The notes under the pieces: model-generated
Told to the model about the DNA's origin: nothing
Database searches by the model: none
What the model saw: only the letters and a program-made list of their open reading frames with translations
In this document: piece after piece, positions 8,530 through 17,586 of the stretch
How positions within the stretch are numbered: the first letter of the stretch is position 1
Layout of the letters: each line of letters begins with the position of its first letter
Position numbers and translations under genes: made by a program
NCBI RefSeq assembly: GCF_002933295.1
Contig: NZ_PSSW01000002.1
Coordinates: 248,001 to 312,000, forward strand
Length of the DNA stretch: 64,000 bases
From: Marinobacter flavimaris
Lineage (GTDB): Bacteria; Pseudomonadota; Gammaproteobacteria; Pseudomonadales; Oleiphilaceae
Direction of reading: 5' to 3'

Positions 8530-10047
8530 CTACTCCAGCACCAGCCAGGTGGCTTTCAGTTCCGTGTACTTGTCGAAGGCATGCACAGATTTGTCGCGCC
8601 CGTTGCCGGACTGCTTGAAGCCACCGAAGGGTGCGGTCATATCGCCGCCGTCATAGTGGTTAATCCACACGCTGCCGGCTCGCAGGGCCTTGGCTACCTT
8701 ATGGGCGGTATTGATATTGGAGGTCCACACTGCTGCGGCCAAGCCGTAGATGGAATCGTTGGCAATGGCGACGGCTTCGTCTGCGGTATCGAAGCCGATG
8801 ACAGAAAGCACCGGCCCGAAGATTTCCTCCGAGGCAATGCGCATCTGGTTATTCACCCCGTCAAACACCGTGGGCTGAACAAACAGGCCGCCCGTGTTTT
8901 CCAGAATCCGCTGCCCACCTTCCACCAGGCGTGCGCCCTCAGACTGCCCGATGCCGATGTAGTCGATGATCCGATCAAGCTGGGCCTGATCCACGATCGC
9001 GCCACAGGTAGTCGCCGGGTCCAGCGGATGGCCGGGGCGCCAGGTTTTCAGGGCCTCGCATATCAGCTTTACGAACTCGGCACGAATGCTGTTCTCGACC
9101 AGCAGGCGACTGCCGGCAGTGCACACTTCGCCCTGATTGAAGGCTATGGCACTGGCCGCCTCGGCAGCGGCCTTTTTCAGGTCTGGCGCATCGGCAAAGA
9201 CAATGTTCGGGCTCTTGCCACCGGCCTCCAGCCATACCCGTTTCATGTTGGATTGGCCGGCGTAGATCATCAGTTGCTTGGCCACATTCGTGGACCCGGT
9301 AAACACCAGGCAGTCCACGTCCATGTGCAGCGCCAGGGCCTTGCCCACGGTGTGACCATAGCCTGGAAGCACATTGAAAACACCGGCGGGAACGCCCGCT
9401 TCCCCGGCCAGGGCGGCCAGGCGAATGGCGCTCAGGGGCGATTTCTCGGAGGGTTTCAGTATGAGGGAATTACCAGTGGCCAGGGCCGGGGCAATTTTCC
9501 AGGCCGCCATAATCATCGGAAAGTTCCAGGGCACGATGGCCGCCACCACACCCATCGGCTCACGGGAGATCATGCCGATCTGGTTGTGGGGTGTGGGCGC
9601 AAGTTCGCCGTACACCTTGTCGATGGCCTCGGCGGTCCAGCGGATTGCCCGGGCGGTGGCCGGCACGTCCACGTTTCTGGCGTGGTTGATGGGTTTGCCC
9701 ATGTCCAGGGTTTCCAGCAGGGCAAGCTCGTCGCCGTGGGCTTCGATAAGCTCAGCGAACCGGAGCAGCACCGCCTTGCGTTTTGCCGGTGCCAGCTGGC
9801 TCCAGATGCCCGCCTCAAAGGCGGCCCTTGCAGCCCTAACGGCCTGGTCGGCATCGCTCTGATCGCAACTGGCAATAGAGGCCAGCTCGCGCCCGTCAAT
9901 CGGGCTGACCGAGGTAAACGTCTCGCCGTTGGCCGCCCATCGATAGGTGCCGTTCAGATAGGCGCGGCCCTCCAGAGTGAGGTTTGTGGCCAGGGCCTGC
10001 CATTCGGCCTGGCTGGTCGGTGTGGAAGAGCTGACGGGTTGATTCAT
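8530..10047 (-). CDS. puuC: Gamma-glutamyl-gamma-aminobutyraldehyde dehydrogenase PuuC
   Basis: A 505-residue NAD(P)-dependent aldehyde dehydrogenase. Seen: PWNFPMIMAAWKIAPAL (substrate and NAD channel), FTGSTNVAKQL, the general base region LEAGGKSPN near residue 262, the nucleophile in FNQGEVCTAGSR near residue 297, and the closing KQSGNGRDKS. It would oxidise gamma-glutamyl-aminobutyraldehyde to gamma-glutamyl-GABA. ATG 10047 has GAGGCG upstream; the frame to 10077 is not needed. It is divergent from puuB, so the two probably share a 180-bp control region. Other ALDH substrates cannot be excluded from sequence alone. Confidence 0.87.
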   Translation of the reverse strand: MNQPVSSSTPTSQAEWQALATNLTLEGRAYLNGTYRWAANGETFTSVSPIDGRELASIASCDQSDADQAVRAARAAFEAGIWSQLAPAKRKAVLLRFAELIEAHGDELALLETLDMGKPINHARNVDVPATARAIRWTAEAIDKVYGELAPTPHNQIGMISREPMGVVAAIVPWNFPMIMAAWKIAPALATGNSLILKPSEKSPLSAIRLAALAGEAGVPAGVFNVLPGYGHTVGKALALHMDVDCLVFTGSTNVAKQLMIYAGQSNMKRVWLEAGGKSPNIVFADAPDLKKAAAEAASAIAFNQGEVCTAGSRLLVENSIRAEFVKLICEALKTWRPGHPLDPATTCGAIVDQAQLDRIIDYIGIGQSEGARLVEGGQRILENTGGLFVQPTVFDGVNNQMRIASEEIFGPVLSVIGFDTADEAVAIANDSIYGLAAAVWTSNINTAHKVAKALRAGSVWINHYDGGDMTAPFGGFKQSGNGRDKSVHAFDKYTELKATWLVLE

Positions 10048-10228
10048 GGACGCCTCGCAGGCTGTAGAGTTGAGCAATCATAGCAGTACTTTTATCCCCA
10101 GGCGCCGCCCGCGATATAGGTATAAGAACGTGTCTTTCCGAACGCGCGGCGCTGGCATAGACTTCCTGCGGCGCGCATCGTTGCAGCCTGATCCTGAACG
10201 TCTCTATCACCTTTTCTGGCGTCACATA

Positions 10229-11512
10229 ATGATCGAGTATCCCCCGGTTCCCTCGTATTACGCAGCTTCCGCCAACTCGGCCCCTGTGCGCCCGGCGCTG
10301 CGAGGGTCTTGCGAGGCCGATGTTTGCGTCGTCGGTGCCGGCTACACCGGCCTTTCGACAGCGTTGTTCCTGGCGGAAGCCGGTTTCCGGGTGGTGGTTC
10401 TGGAGGCAGCGACGGTCGGCTGGGGTGCTTCGGGGCGCAATGGCGGCCAGATCGTTAACAGCTTCAGCCGGGATCTGGACAGCATCGAACGACAGACCTC
10501 TCAAGTCCACCTGAAACTGCTGTCCGAGATGGCCTTTGAGGGCAGCCAGATCATTCGCCAGCGGGTGAAGAGTTACGGCATTCGGTGCGACCTGAAAGAA
10601 GGCGGTATTTTCGCAGCGCTCAATCCAAAGCAGCTCAGGCACCTGGAATCTCAGCAAGCGCTGTGGCGCCGGTTCGGTTACGACCAACTGGAACTGTTGG
10701 ATAGGAATGCCATCCGTTCCCGGGTTGGCACGGAACGGTATGTCGGCGGCGCCATTGATCACACCGGCGGCCATATTCATCCGCTCAATCTGGCTCTCGG
10801 CGAAGCCGCGGCCCTCGAGTCGCGTGGCGGCGTGATTCACGAGCACTCCACAGTAACGAGCATCGCCCCCGGTAAAACCGTAACCGTTAAAACCGACATG
10901 GGCGAGGTGAGGGCGCAAACGGTTGTCCTGGCGGGCAACGCCTATCTTGGCGGCCTGGTGCCGGAGCTCGGGGCCAAATCCATGCCCTGCGGCTCGCAGA
11001 TTATTGCTACCGAGCCGTTGGAGGAGGCCGTTGCCAGGCAGTTGCTGCCGAACGACAACTGCGTCGAAGACTGCAACTACCTCCTGGACTACTTCCGGCT
11101 GTCGGGTGACAACCGCCTGATCTACGGCGGTGGCGTGGTCTACGGCGCCCGCGACCCGGCTAACATCGAACGGCTGATTCGCCCGAATATGCTGAAAACC
11201 TTCCCGCAACTGGCGAATGTGAAGATCGATTACGCCTGGACCGGCAATTTCCTGCTGACCCTGTCGCGCCTGCCACAGCTCGGGCGCTTGCACGAGAACG
11301 TGTTCTACTCCCAGGGTTGCTCCGGCCATGGGGTTACCTTCACACACGTGGCAGGCAAGGCATTGGCACTGGCAATCCAGGATCAGGCGGAACGGTTTGA
11401 TGCGTTCGCCAGCCTGCCGCATTACCCGTTCCCGGGTGGGCGCGCCTTCCGGGTGCCGTTGACGGCGATGGGAGCCTGGTACTATGCGCTGCGGGACAGG
11501 TTGGGCGTTTGA
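10229..11512 (+). CDS. puuB: Gamma-glutamylputrescine oxidase PuuB (FAD-dependent, DAO family)
   Basis: A 427-residue flavoprotein, almost the same length as E. coli PuuB (426). The dinucleotide fold DVCVVGAGYTGLSTALFLAE is at about residues 31-50, followed by GWGASGRNGGQ, typical of DadA/PuuB-type oxidases. The C-terminal block YSQGCSGHGVTFTHVAGK belongs to the FAD domain. It would oxidise gamma-glutamylputrescine to the aldehyde used by PuuC, giving peroxide and ammonia. ATG 10229 is chosen because the fold starts about 30 residues later as in relatives; the 61-codon extension upstream is unlike any family member and covers the divergent promoter region. Confidence 0.88.
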   Translation: MIEYPPVPSYYAASANSAPVRPALRGSCEADVCVVGAGYTGLSTALFLAEAGFRVVVLEAATVGWGASGRNGGQIVNSFSRDLDSIERQTSQVHLKLLSEMAFEGSQIIRQRVKSYGIRCDLKEGGIFAALNPKQLRHLESQQALWRRFGYDQLELLDRNAIRSRVGTERYVGGAIDHTGGHIHPLNLALGEAAALESRGGVIHEHSTVTSIAPGKTVTVKTDMGEVRAQTVVLAGNAYLGGLVPELGAKSMPCGSQIIATEPLEEAVARQLLPNDNCVEDCNYLLDYFRLSGDNRLIYGGGVVYGARDPANIERLIRPNMLKTFPQLANVKIDYAWTGNFLLTLSRLPQLGRLHENVFYSQGCSGHGVTFTHVAGKALALAIQDQAERFDAFASLPHYPFPGGRAFRVPLTAMGAWYYALRDRLGV

Positions 11513-11815
11513 GTCCCCGGAAAACTGTGAAACAGTACCCGTTTCATCAACGTTTAAATTTGTAATCAGTCGGCCCGCTATTCGCTCCCGGCCCACAGCC
11601 GGGATTTAAGCGAATTGTGAAAAGCGGACCTAAAACAATGACCTATGCTCAGGAGTCCGGGCTCCATGCTGTAACCTTCCATCACAACGTGTATCCCTCC
11701 GTAAACGCCAATTTTCTGACGTAATCCGGCCGAAAAATCCGGAACTGGGCCGCATATAACCGAAAACTGCCGCTGTAAGATTCGCTCAAATTCGTCAAAT
11801 AATTGGTGCGAAACA
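11513..11815. other. Intergenic region after puuB, with a hairpin
   Basis: About 300 bp without a recognisable gene. A 7-bp perfect stem with a 5-base loop (TCCCGGC / GCCGGGA, 11586-11604) followed by a short T-run lies 74 bp after the puuB stop and may end puuB transcription. The rest, rather AT-rich before 11816, probably contains the promoter of the lipoprotein gene. I see no other structure. Confidence 0.4.
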
Positions 11816-13315
11816 ATGTCATATTGCGGCAAAAAACTAACGAAGCAAGGACTGCTGATTTTACCTGCGGTTGTTATGCTTTCGGGCTGCGGTCTGGACA
11901 TTACGAGTGAAGAGAGCACCACGGCGGCGCAGGCTGCTCCCGCGACGCCTGAGCCCACAGTCCAGATCGCCGGCGCAGCCGTTAAAGGAATCATTCAACA
12001 GGGCCTTGTGGTTGCAAATCGGCTGATAGCTGACAAAGACGGCTACTACGCCCCGCAGCGTCAGGCAGCCAAACCGGTATTAACCGCAGACGATGGCAGC
12101 TATACCTGGCAGCTTCGCGGTAAGGCCGAAGGCTGGGCCCTGGTTGAGCTTTCTGCGGACGGCGGCACTCGCATGGTCTGTGACGTTCTGCCCCAATGCG
12201 ATCAGGCCGGTGCCGAGCCAGTGCCGTTTGGGCAGGTAATGCCGCTGGATAGCAACTTCAGTCTGTTGGGTGCTGGCGATTTGCGGAACGAAACGGTAAA
12301 CCTTACGCCGCTCACCCACCTGGCTGTAAAACTGGCTGAGCGCAGTTCGGAAGGTCTCTCACCGACAGCGATTTCCAGCGCTTACACCACCGTTGAAAAC
12401 TGGTTCGCCCTTCCGGCCGGTGCTTTGCGCCTGACTCCTCCGGACCTGACCAATCTGGATGGAATGACCGGCGTAACCGCGGATGCCATTCAGGTGGCGA
12501 TTGCCAATGCGTCATTCCTGGCGCTGGTCAATGACAACGCCCAGTGGGATTCGATTTCAGCTGTCCTGGATGACGTTACTTCACAGGTCAGTGCCACCGG
12601 CCAGATCAGCGTTATGGGCGATGGTACCAACGTGGCACTGGCAGATCTTGTCAGCGCGGCGGCCTTGCAGTCCTCAGAATTGCAGAACGTGGTGAATTCA
12701 AGCGTCATTAGCCAGAAGCTGGTGGTGGTCGAATACCGCAATGTACAGCGCTTCAAAACCATTGCCGATGTTAACGAAGAAAGTGATACCGACGTCGCCG
12801 ATTCCGGTGACACCACCGACGGAACCACTGGCGGCGATGAAACCGCTGGAACTGATTCCGGCAGCACCACTGACACCTCAACCGACACCAACACCGATAC
12901 CTCGACCGATACCTCAACAGGTTCAACCGACGAGCAGGTTGCCGGTACAACTGAGCCCGATACAACCACCGACGAAACCGTAGCGGACACAGGAACAGAC
13001 ACTGAAATCAGCGAGCCCGTCACCGAGACGACGCCTGAGGAAACCGCTCCTGCAAACACAGCACTGCTGAGCTGGACCGCGCCGCTGACCCGCGAAAATG
13101 GCGACAGCCTGGCCATGGGCGAAATCGCAGGCTTCGAGGTGGTCTACGGCACCAGCGCTGAAAACCTCGACCAGAGCCTGGCCATTGGTGACGCCTCCGT
13201 CGACGAGCTGCTGGTTGATGAGCTGACAGAAGGCACCTGGTACTTCGCTATCCGTACCCTGGACACCGATGGTAATCGCAGCCGGTTGTCTGAAGTGGTC
13301 TACAAACAGATCTGA
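11816..13315 (+). CDS. Exported lipoprotein with acidic Thr/Asp/Ser linker and fibronectin III-like C-terminus
   Basis: A 499-residue predicted lipoprotein. The signal peptide ends in the lipobox MLSGCGLD (Cys about 25). Residues 50-330 are a globular region of unknown function (TVQIAGAAVKGIIQQG, then a helical part), similar in layout to carboxypeptidase-regulatory-like lipoproteins. Residues about 330-410 are a low-complexity linker rich in Thr, Asp and Ser. The last 85 residues (LLSWTAPLTRENG to the end) fit a fibronectin type III domain. The protein is probably anchored to the outer membrane and extends outward, perhaps binding a surface partner. No family name is certain. It stands alone, with its own terminator-like hairpin. 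Confidence 0.75.
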   Translation: MSYCGKKLTKQGLLILPAVVMLSGCGLDITSEESTTAAQAAPATPEPTVQIAGAAVKGIIQQGLVVANRLIADKDGYYAPQRQAAKPVLTADDGSYTWQLRGKAEGWALVELSADGGTRMVCDVLPQCDQAGAEPVPFGQVMPLDSNFSLLGAGDLRNETVNLTPLTHLAVKLAERSSEGLSPTAISSAYTTVENWFALPAGALRLTPPDLTNLDGMTGVTADAIQVAIANASFLALVNDNAQWDSISAVLDDVTSQVSATGQISVMGDGTNVALADLVSAAALQSSELQNVVNSSVISQKLVVVEYRNVQRFKTIADVNEESDTDVADSGDTTDGTTGGDETAGTDSGSTTDTSTDTNTDTSTDTSTGSTDEQVAGTTEPDTTTDETVADTGTDTEISEPVTETTPEETAPANTALLSWTAPLTRENGDSLAMGEIAGFEVVYGTSAENLDQSLAIGDASVDELLVDELTEGTWYFAIRTLDTDGNRSRLSEVVYKQI

Positions 13316-13328
13316 TTTGGCGGTAAAA

Positions 13329-13359
13329 GGCAGCGACCCCCTCTGGGGGCTTCGCTGCC
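13329..13359 (+). terminator. Hairpin after the lipoprotein gene
   Basis: GGCAGCGA + CCCCC / GGGGG + TCGCTGCC forms a strong stem just 14 bp after the stop at 13315. There is no long T-run after it, so termination strength is uncertain. Confidence 0.55.
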
Positions 13360-13404
13360 AGCCTGTTACTATGTGCTGGTCCATTGCTCCATACCAGGTA
13401 CATC

Positions 13405-13641
13405 ATGGCCGGTTCAGACTACTCCCGCAGTCTCCTTGAAGTGATCCCTGACGCCAGAGACGGCCTTACCCGCACTGAAAGAATCATTCTTTACGTCCTG
13501 CATGAAACTCAGAAAGAGCTGAAGGGCCGCAATGTCCCGACCGCCATGCTGTATGGGCGCGTACTTGAATACGTGGACATTAGCGAGGCGGAACTCCATC
13601 TTTACCTCGACAGATTGGGCGTGAAGGGGGACGGCAGATAG
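13405..13641 (+). CDS. Conserved small protein of unknown function
   Basis: A 78-residue soluble protein. I do not recognise the family. The body (LTRTERIILYVLHETQKEL, then a helix ending VDISEAELHLYLDRLG) looks all-helical and resembles a small winged-helix or adaptor fold, but this is only an impression. ATG 13405 is preferred (AGG upstream) over TTG 13384. It sits between a lipoprotein gene and a convergent exported-protein gene and seems to be a single-gene unit. Confidence 0.6.
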   Translation: MAGSDYSRSLLEVIPDARDGLTRTERIILYVLHETQKELKGRNVPTAMLYGRVLEYVDISEAELHLYLDRLGVKGDGR

Positions 13642-13673
13642 GGTTGGCCGTGGGTAATTAATCCGGTTTGATA

Positions 13674-13710
13674 TGCCGGCTGCATTCGCCAGTCAGCGCA
13701 GCAGCCGGCA
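13674..13710. terminator. Hairpin between convergent small genes
   Basis: A perfect 10-bp inverted repeat TGCCGGCTGC / GCAGCCGGCA with a 17-base loop lies between the stops at 13641 and 13724, followed toward the right by an ATTATTTT run. Confidence 0.5.
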
Positions 13711-13723
13711 CTATCGCCAGCGA

Positions 13724-14152
13724 TTATTTTGCGGTAATAGTCTGCATCACCAGCTTGCCATCTTTCTTGATCGGGCCGTCTTCCTTGGCGCCCAGGGTGT
13801 ATTCAAAAATACCCGTTTTCATCCCGCCGTCTTCGCTGTGAACCATCAGCATCAGCATGTCACCGGATTGCACTTCCTCGGTCAGGATGGCGGCGACGTC
13901 CATGTTCATACCTTTGCGCAACGGCGCGTGGGCGACAACAGGGCCCGGCTTCATGGATTCGTCCGTGCGGTGAACCACCAGCCACCCATTCTGTTCGGCA
14001 ACCACCTTTCTGGCGGATACAACGCCGTTGGCAACTGACTGATCGTTGGTCCAGACACCGGCCTTGTGTTCAGCGGCCAACGCTGAACTGGTTGCGAAAG
14101 CGCCGGAAACGAGGGCGGCCAGAAGTGTGGAAGTTTTTGCGTGCTTGATCAT
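13724..14152 (-). CDS. Exported small protein, DUF7282-like
   Basis: A 142-residue secreted protein with signal peptide LLAALVSGAFATSSALA. The mature part has the pattern VVSARKVVAEQNGWLVVHRT, then PGPVVAHAPLRKGMN and a beta-rich end, which resembles the DUF7282 domain of cell-surface proteins; the assignment is from memory and moderate. It follows an ECF sigma / anti-sigma pair on the same strand, separated by 121 bp that contain a hairpin and a possible ECF-type promoter (see findings), so it may be a target of that sigma factor. Confidence 0.7.
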   Translation of the reverse strand: MIKHAKTSTLLAALVSGAFATSSALAAEHKAGVWTNDQSVANGVVSARKVVAEQNGWLVVHRTDESMKPGPVVAHAPLRKGMNMDVAAILTEEVQSGDMLMLMVHSEDGGMKTGIFEYTLGAKEDGPIKKDGKLVMQTITAK

Positions 14153-14177
14153 TGCGTTCTCCTGAGTGTCAGTGTTT

Positions 14178-14205
14178 CCCGCCCGTCGGGTTGTTTTTGG
14201 GCGGG
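14178..14205 (-). terminator. Hairpin between anti-sigma gene and exported protein gene
   Basis: CCCGCCC / GGGCGGG, 7 bp, with a 14-base loop. It is in the leader of the exported-protein gene and lies 69 bp beyond the anti-sigma stop; it may end the sigma operon or form part of the mRNA leader. Confidence 0.35.
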
Positions 14206-14273
14206 TTAACTGCAGCTACGGGAGCCGATGCGCAAAGTTTCAGGAACGGAAGATTTTTTTTGGCACCTGCCTA

Positions 14274-15002
14274 TTAATTGTTTCCGTCGGTGGGGTAGAG
14301 GTAACCGTGAATCGCCGGTCCCGTGGGCTGTCCGGTGGGTGAGCCGCCTTCGGGCTCGACACTGATGCCGAACGTGGCCTCCTTGAGCAGGGCAGGGTCG
14401 TAATTGCTCAACGCCCCTTCATCCAGCGCGAAATCGTTGCCCAGAACGCCCACGGAGCGGGGGTTTGGACCCAGCTCGTCGGCCTTGATCCACAACTGAT
14501 AGGATTTTCCGGGTCTTGGCTCGGCAGTTACCGGCCGGATGTTGAGCCGTTGCTCCTTCAGGTCCACCGTCAGCAGGAAGGCCGGCTGCTCATCGTTGTT
14601 CTGGAAAACCGCAACAAACGACTGGGCTTGAGGCTCGGGCTGCGGCTGGAACGCCAGAATGGCCACGAGAACCAGGGCGGCCGCCGAGGCAATCGCCGTG
14701 CTCCAGCGCCAGCGGTTCAGCTGGCTGCGCAGCGCAACCACGTTTGACGTTTCGGCAGCCTCGCGAGGCGTCGATTCCACTCGGTCCAGAGCCTTCTCGA
14801 TTTTTGCGAACAACGCCGGTGAGGGCTGAACGGGCTCGGTTTCCTCGGCCAGCTTACCCAGGCGCTCTTCCCATTGCAGAATCAGCGCATCTACCTCCGG
14901 GTCCTCATTGCGCCGGCTTTCAAGATAGGCCCGCTCCGAGGCTGGCAATGTGCCCAGAACGAACTCTGCAACCAGCATGTCCAGGTCGTCGCGTTCAGTC
15001 AT
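14274..15002 (-). CDS. Membrane anti-sigma factor (RskA-like)
   Basis: A 242-residue anti-sigma factor. The N-terminal cytoplasmic helix bundle (LDMLVAEFVLGTLPASERAYL) is typical of zinc-independent anti-sigma domains. One membrane helix is at about residues 99-118 (TAIASAAALVLVAILAF). The outer part has the RskA C-terminal pattern (PAFLLTVDLKEQRLNIRPV, PGKSYQLWIKA). It would hold the adjacent ECF sigma at the membrane until an envelope signal causes its release. The start overlaps the sigma stop as ATGA, so synthesis of the two is coupled. Confidence 0.88.
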   Translation of the reverse strand: MTERDDLDMLVAEFVLGTLPASERAYLESRRNEDPEVDALILQWEERLGKLAEETEPVQPSPALFAKIEKALDRVESTPREAAETSNVVALRSQLNRWRWSTAIASAAALVLVAILAFQPQPEPQAQSFVAVFQNNDEQPAFLLTVDLKEQRLNIRPVTAEPRPGKSYQLWIKADELGPNPRSVGVLGNDFALDEGALSNYDPALLKEATFGISVEPEGGSPTGQPTGPAIHGYLYPTDGNN

Positions 15003-15607
15003 GATTCGAGGCACCTTTTGAGCTGTTTCAATGCGCGGTGAAGCCAGGTCTTTACCGTGTTGACCGGCTGTTCAAACTGGCTTGCCAGGTCCTCCCGGGA
15101 CCATCCGTTAAGGTAGGCCAGGCGCACCATGTCCTGTCGGTCTTTTTCCAGTTGGTCGATGCAGTGATTCAGTTGATTTGCCGCCCGCTGGTCTTCCAGC
15201 TGTTCCTGAGCTGATGTCTGCCGGCCTGGCATCTCATCCAGCTCGTCGCTGTTCGTGGTGCGTCCGGCGGGGTGTTTGCGCAGCTCATCAATGGCACCGT
15301 TACGGGCAATCGACACCAGCCAGGTAATCGGCGAAGATTTGCCGTCCTGAAACTGCTCGGCTTTTTGCCAGATTTTGAGATAACTGTCCTGGATAACATC
15401 GTCTGCCCACCCTCTGTCTCTGAGGATACGCAACACGGTGCCCAGAAGTTTCGGGGCAGTTGCCTGGTAGAGGAGGGCGAAAGCCTGGCGGTCTTTTTGA
15501 GCGACGCGGTGAATCAGCCGGGCAACACGCTCAGGGCCATCGGATGGCGACTGCGGGCCGGTTCCTGCGCTGGCATTGTCTGGGAGCTGATGGGAGTCAG
15601 GCTTCAT
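14999..15607 (-). CDS. ECF-type RNA polymerase sigma factor
   Basis: A 202-residue sigma-70 family ECF factor. Region 2 is at about residues 40-95 (RQAFALLYQATAPKLLG, WADDVIQDSYLKIWQKAEQF), region 4 near the C-terminus (WSREDLASQFEQPVNTVKTW then LHRALKQLKRCL). It directs RNA polymerase to a stress regulon whose members are unknown. It is first in a two-gene operon with its anti-sigma factor. No promoter resembling its own likely target was found directly upstream, so autoregulation is not supported. Confidence 0.9.
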   Translation of the reverse strand: MKPDSHQLPDNASAGTGPQSPSDGPERVARLIHRVAQKDRQAFALLYQATAPKLLGTVLRILRDRGWADDVIQDSYLKIWQKAEQFQDGKSSPITWLVSIARNGAIDELRKHPAGRTTNSDELDEMPGRQTSAQEQLEDQRAANQLNHCIDQLEKDRQDMVRLAYLNGWSREDLASQFEQPVNTVKTWLHRALKQLKRCLES

Positions 15608-15712
15608 GGGGCCTCGGGCTTTGGTGTCTGATCAGCAGGTTACTGGTTGGTCCGTTGTTGCTCAACATGAAATTGCAGTCTGGCTAACACTCGGTGTGAG
15701 CTATTCGTTTGC

Positions 15713-16573
15713 TCAGTGGCACAGTTGGCTGAGGAATGCAGAGACTGGCGGATGATTGGCCAAGGCATTCGGGTAGACCACCATGAGTTCCTTTTCCAAC
15801 CCAGGGTTACTAACGGGGATGGCTCGTAGCGAGCCCGCCTGGACTTCCTCCCTTACCGTCGCTTCCAACACCAGCGATATACCCAGTCCAACCTTGACTG
15901 CCTGTTTGACAGCCTCTGTGCTCCCTAGTTGCATAGACACCTTCGGAAACGGTCCCTCGTCACCAAAGAAGTTTGCCAGTAGCCGGCCTGTGCCTGTGCC
16001 AGGCTCTCCGCCAAGCAGCGTCATTTCTGCGAGGGTGTCCCGATCTATGCTTTGAAGATCTGCGCATGGGTGATCGGGTGGAACAATCAGTACCATCTGT
16101 TCTCGCCGCCAATCCTGCGCCAGAAATCCGGGTTTAGGCTGCCACCACTCCATTATGGCTATGTCGAGTTCACCGATCGTTAGTTGCCGGGCAATTGAGG
16201 GGTTATTATCAATTACGAGGTCCACGTCGGGCGAGGCTTTATCGTCCCTGAAGGCCCGAAGATAGGGCTGGAGCATATATATGCCAATGTTTGAGCTCGC
16301 CCCTATCCGAACGCCGGCCCCCCGAACCGCTTCACGGGCATGTTTGTCGAGGCGCAATATACTGTTTGCGAATGGTACCAGTGCCAAAGCTGCCCTGGTG
16401 GGCTCGCAGCCTGATCTTCCCCTTCGAATCAACAACACATCCAGGTCTTGTTCCAGTTTCTGGATATGCTGGGAGAGAGTGGGTTGGGCGATTCCAAGAT
16501 TCTCTGCAGCGGCCTGAAAACTCTGATGCTGGACCAACGCGATAAAGCTCTTGAGCCAGACCGGATTCAGCAT
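15713..16573 (-). CDS. ptxE: LysR-type regulator of the phosphite operon, PtxE
   Basis: A 286-residue LysR regulator. The HTH is [19 protein letters not shown], the effector domain begins near residue 88 ([15 protein letters not shown]). It overlaps the end of ptxD by 7 bases as last gene of ptxABCDE, the place of PtxE in the Pseudomonas stutzeri WM88 operon. Its name comes from that position; its exact role in other bacteria has been less clear than that of PhoB control. The effector may be phosphite or phosphate status, which is inference. Confidence 0.8.
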   Translation of the reverse strand: MLNPVWLKSFIALVQHQSFQAAAENLGIAQPTLSQHIQKLEQDLDVLLIRRGRSGCEPTRAALALVPFANSILRLDKHAREAVRGAGVRIGASSNIGIYMLQPYLRAFRDDKASPDVDLVIDNNPSIARQLTIGELDIAIMEWWQPKPGFLAQDWRREQMVLIVPPDHPCADLQSIDRDTLAEMTLLGGEPGTGTGRLLANFFGDEGPFPKVSMQLGSTEAVKQAVKVGLGISLVLEATVREEVQAGSLRAIPVSNPGLEKELMVVYPNALANHPPVSAFLSQLCH

Positions 16574-17577
16574 GGAGAGTCCTCACGTAATGACGGAGAA
16601 TTGATCGCATCCCGCGGCCGTTCACCCCGTAATGCCTGCAGAATGTTCTCGGCCGCCCGTTGCTCAATGGCCAGCCTTACACTTTGTACGGCCGAGCCGA
16701 TGTGAGCGGTAAATAATGTGTTCGGATGGGCAAGTAACTCCGGACTGATTTCATGCGGACGATCCGTTCGTGCCCAGTCCTCCATTTCGAATACATCGGC
16801 GGCGTAACCACCCAACTGTCCGGAGGCCAGTGCCGCCAGTACGGCGTTCTCATCGACCACAGAACCCCTGCATGGGTTGATCAGATAGGCACCCCGCTTC
16901 ATCAGTGCCAGGCGTATAGGGTTTATGGTGTGAAAGGTATGCTCGTTCAGTGCCAGCGCCAGTATTACGATATCGGATTGGGCGAGAAGCTCTTCCAGTC
17001 CTGTATGCGCCAGCCCCAAATTCCTCTCTTCATCAGAGGGCAAGCCCTCGGGCTCTGAGTAGAGCAGGTTCGCACCCCATCCCTGCAGACGGACAGCTAT
17101 GGCCTTGCCAATGGCACCCATTCCAACAATGCCAATGGTAGCGCCCTCAATTCCCAGCCCATAGAACTTCGGCTGCCACCCTCTGAACTCTCCGGAACGA
17201 ACAAATTCGTCCGCTGCCTTTACCTGCCGGGTAAGGCCAACGGTGAGTCCGATGGTCAGTTCTGCGGTGGGTACGGTTAAAAGATCCGGCACGAATGAAA
17301 GCCACACCCCATGGCGAGTGCAGGCGTCCACATCGAAGTTGTCGTAACCTTTCAGGGCTGCGCCCACGATCTTCAGGTTCGGGCAATCCGCCAGAAACTC
17401 ATCGCCGATCCTGTCCGGCATGAAGGCCATCACGGCATCGGCTGTGGCTACCCTGGCCTTCACCGAATCTGGCGGGAGCGTGCGGTTTGACTGATTGGTT
17501 ACAAGCTCACAATGTGGTTCGAGGGCAGCCAGGACTTCATCGTGTACCCGGTGAGTTATCACAACTCTTGGTTTCAT
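16567..17577 (-). CDS. ptxD: NAD-dependent phosphite dehydrogenase PtxD
   Basis: A 336-residue D-2-hydroxyacid-dehydrogenase-type enzyme of the same length as PtxD of P. stutzeri. It oxidises phosphite to phosphate with reduction of NAD. Seen: [31 protein letters not shown], the Rossmann motif [11 protein letters not shown], the acidic residue (SEPEG) that favours NAD over [14 protein letters not shown] with the catalytic Arg region, [13 protein letters not shown] and the catalytic His in HIGSAV. The match through [11 protein letters not shown] and VFEMEDWAR is specific to PtxD rather than to generic dehydrogenases. Fourth gene of the operon, 9 bp after ptxC. Confidence 0.95.
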   Translation of the reverse strand: MKPRVVITHRVHDEVLAALEPHCELVTNQSNRTLPPDSVKARVATADAVMAFMPDRIGDEFLADCPNLKIVGAALKGYDNFDVDACTRHGVWLSFVPDLLTVPTAELTIGLTVGLTRQVKAADEFVRSGEFRGWQPKFYGLGIEGATIGIVGMGAIGKAIAVRLQGWGANLLYSEPEGLPSDEERNLGLAHTGLEELLAQSDIVILALALNEHTFHTINPIRLALMKRGAYLINPCRGSVVDENAVLAALASGQLGGYAADVFEMEDWARTDRPHEISPELLAHPNTLFTAHIGSAVQSVRLAIEQRAAENILQALRGERPRDAINSPSLREDSPC

Positions 17578-17586
17578 TCGTTTTCC

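Noticed and set aside
10170..10190. Sigma-54 promoter before puuB (TGGCATAGACTTCCTGC)
   Set aside because: The GG to GC distance is two bases too long for a -24/-12 promoter.
8482..11596. Long open frames opposite puuC and puuB (533 and 566 codons)
   Set aside because: They are mirror frames of high-GC coding genes; their translations show no known domain and the opposite strand has clear families.
12780..13030. Repeated ACCGAC-type units that look like tandem repeats
   Set aside because: They encode a Thr/Asp/Ser linker of the lipoprotein; the units are irregular and no CRISPR-like spacing exists.
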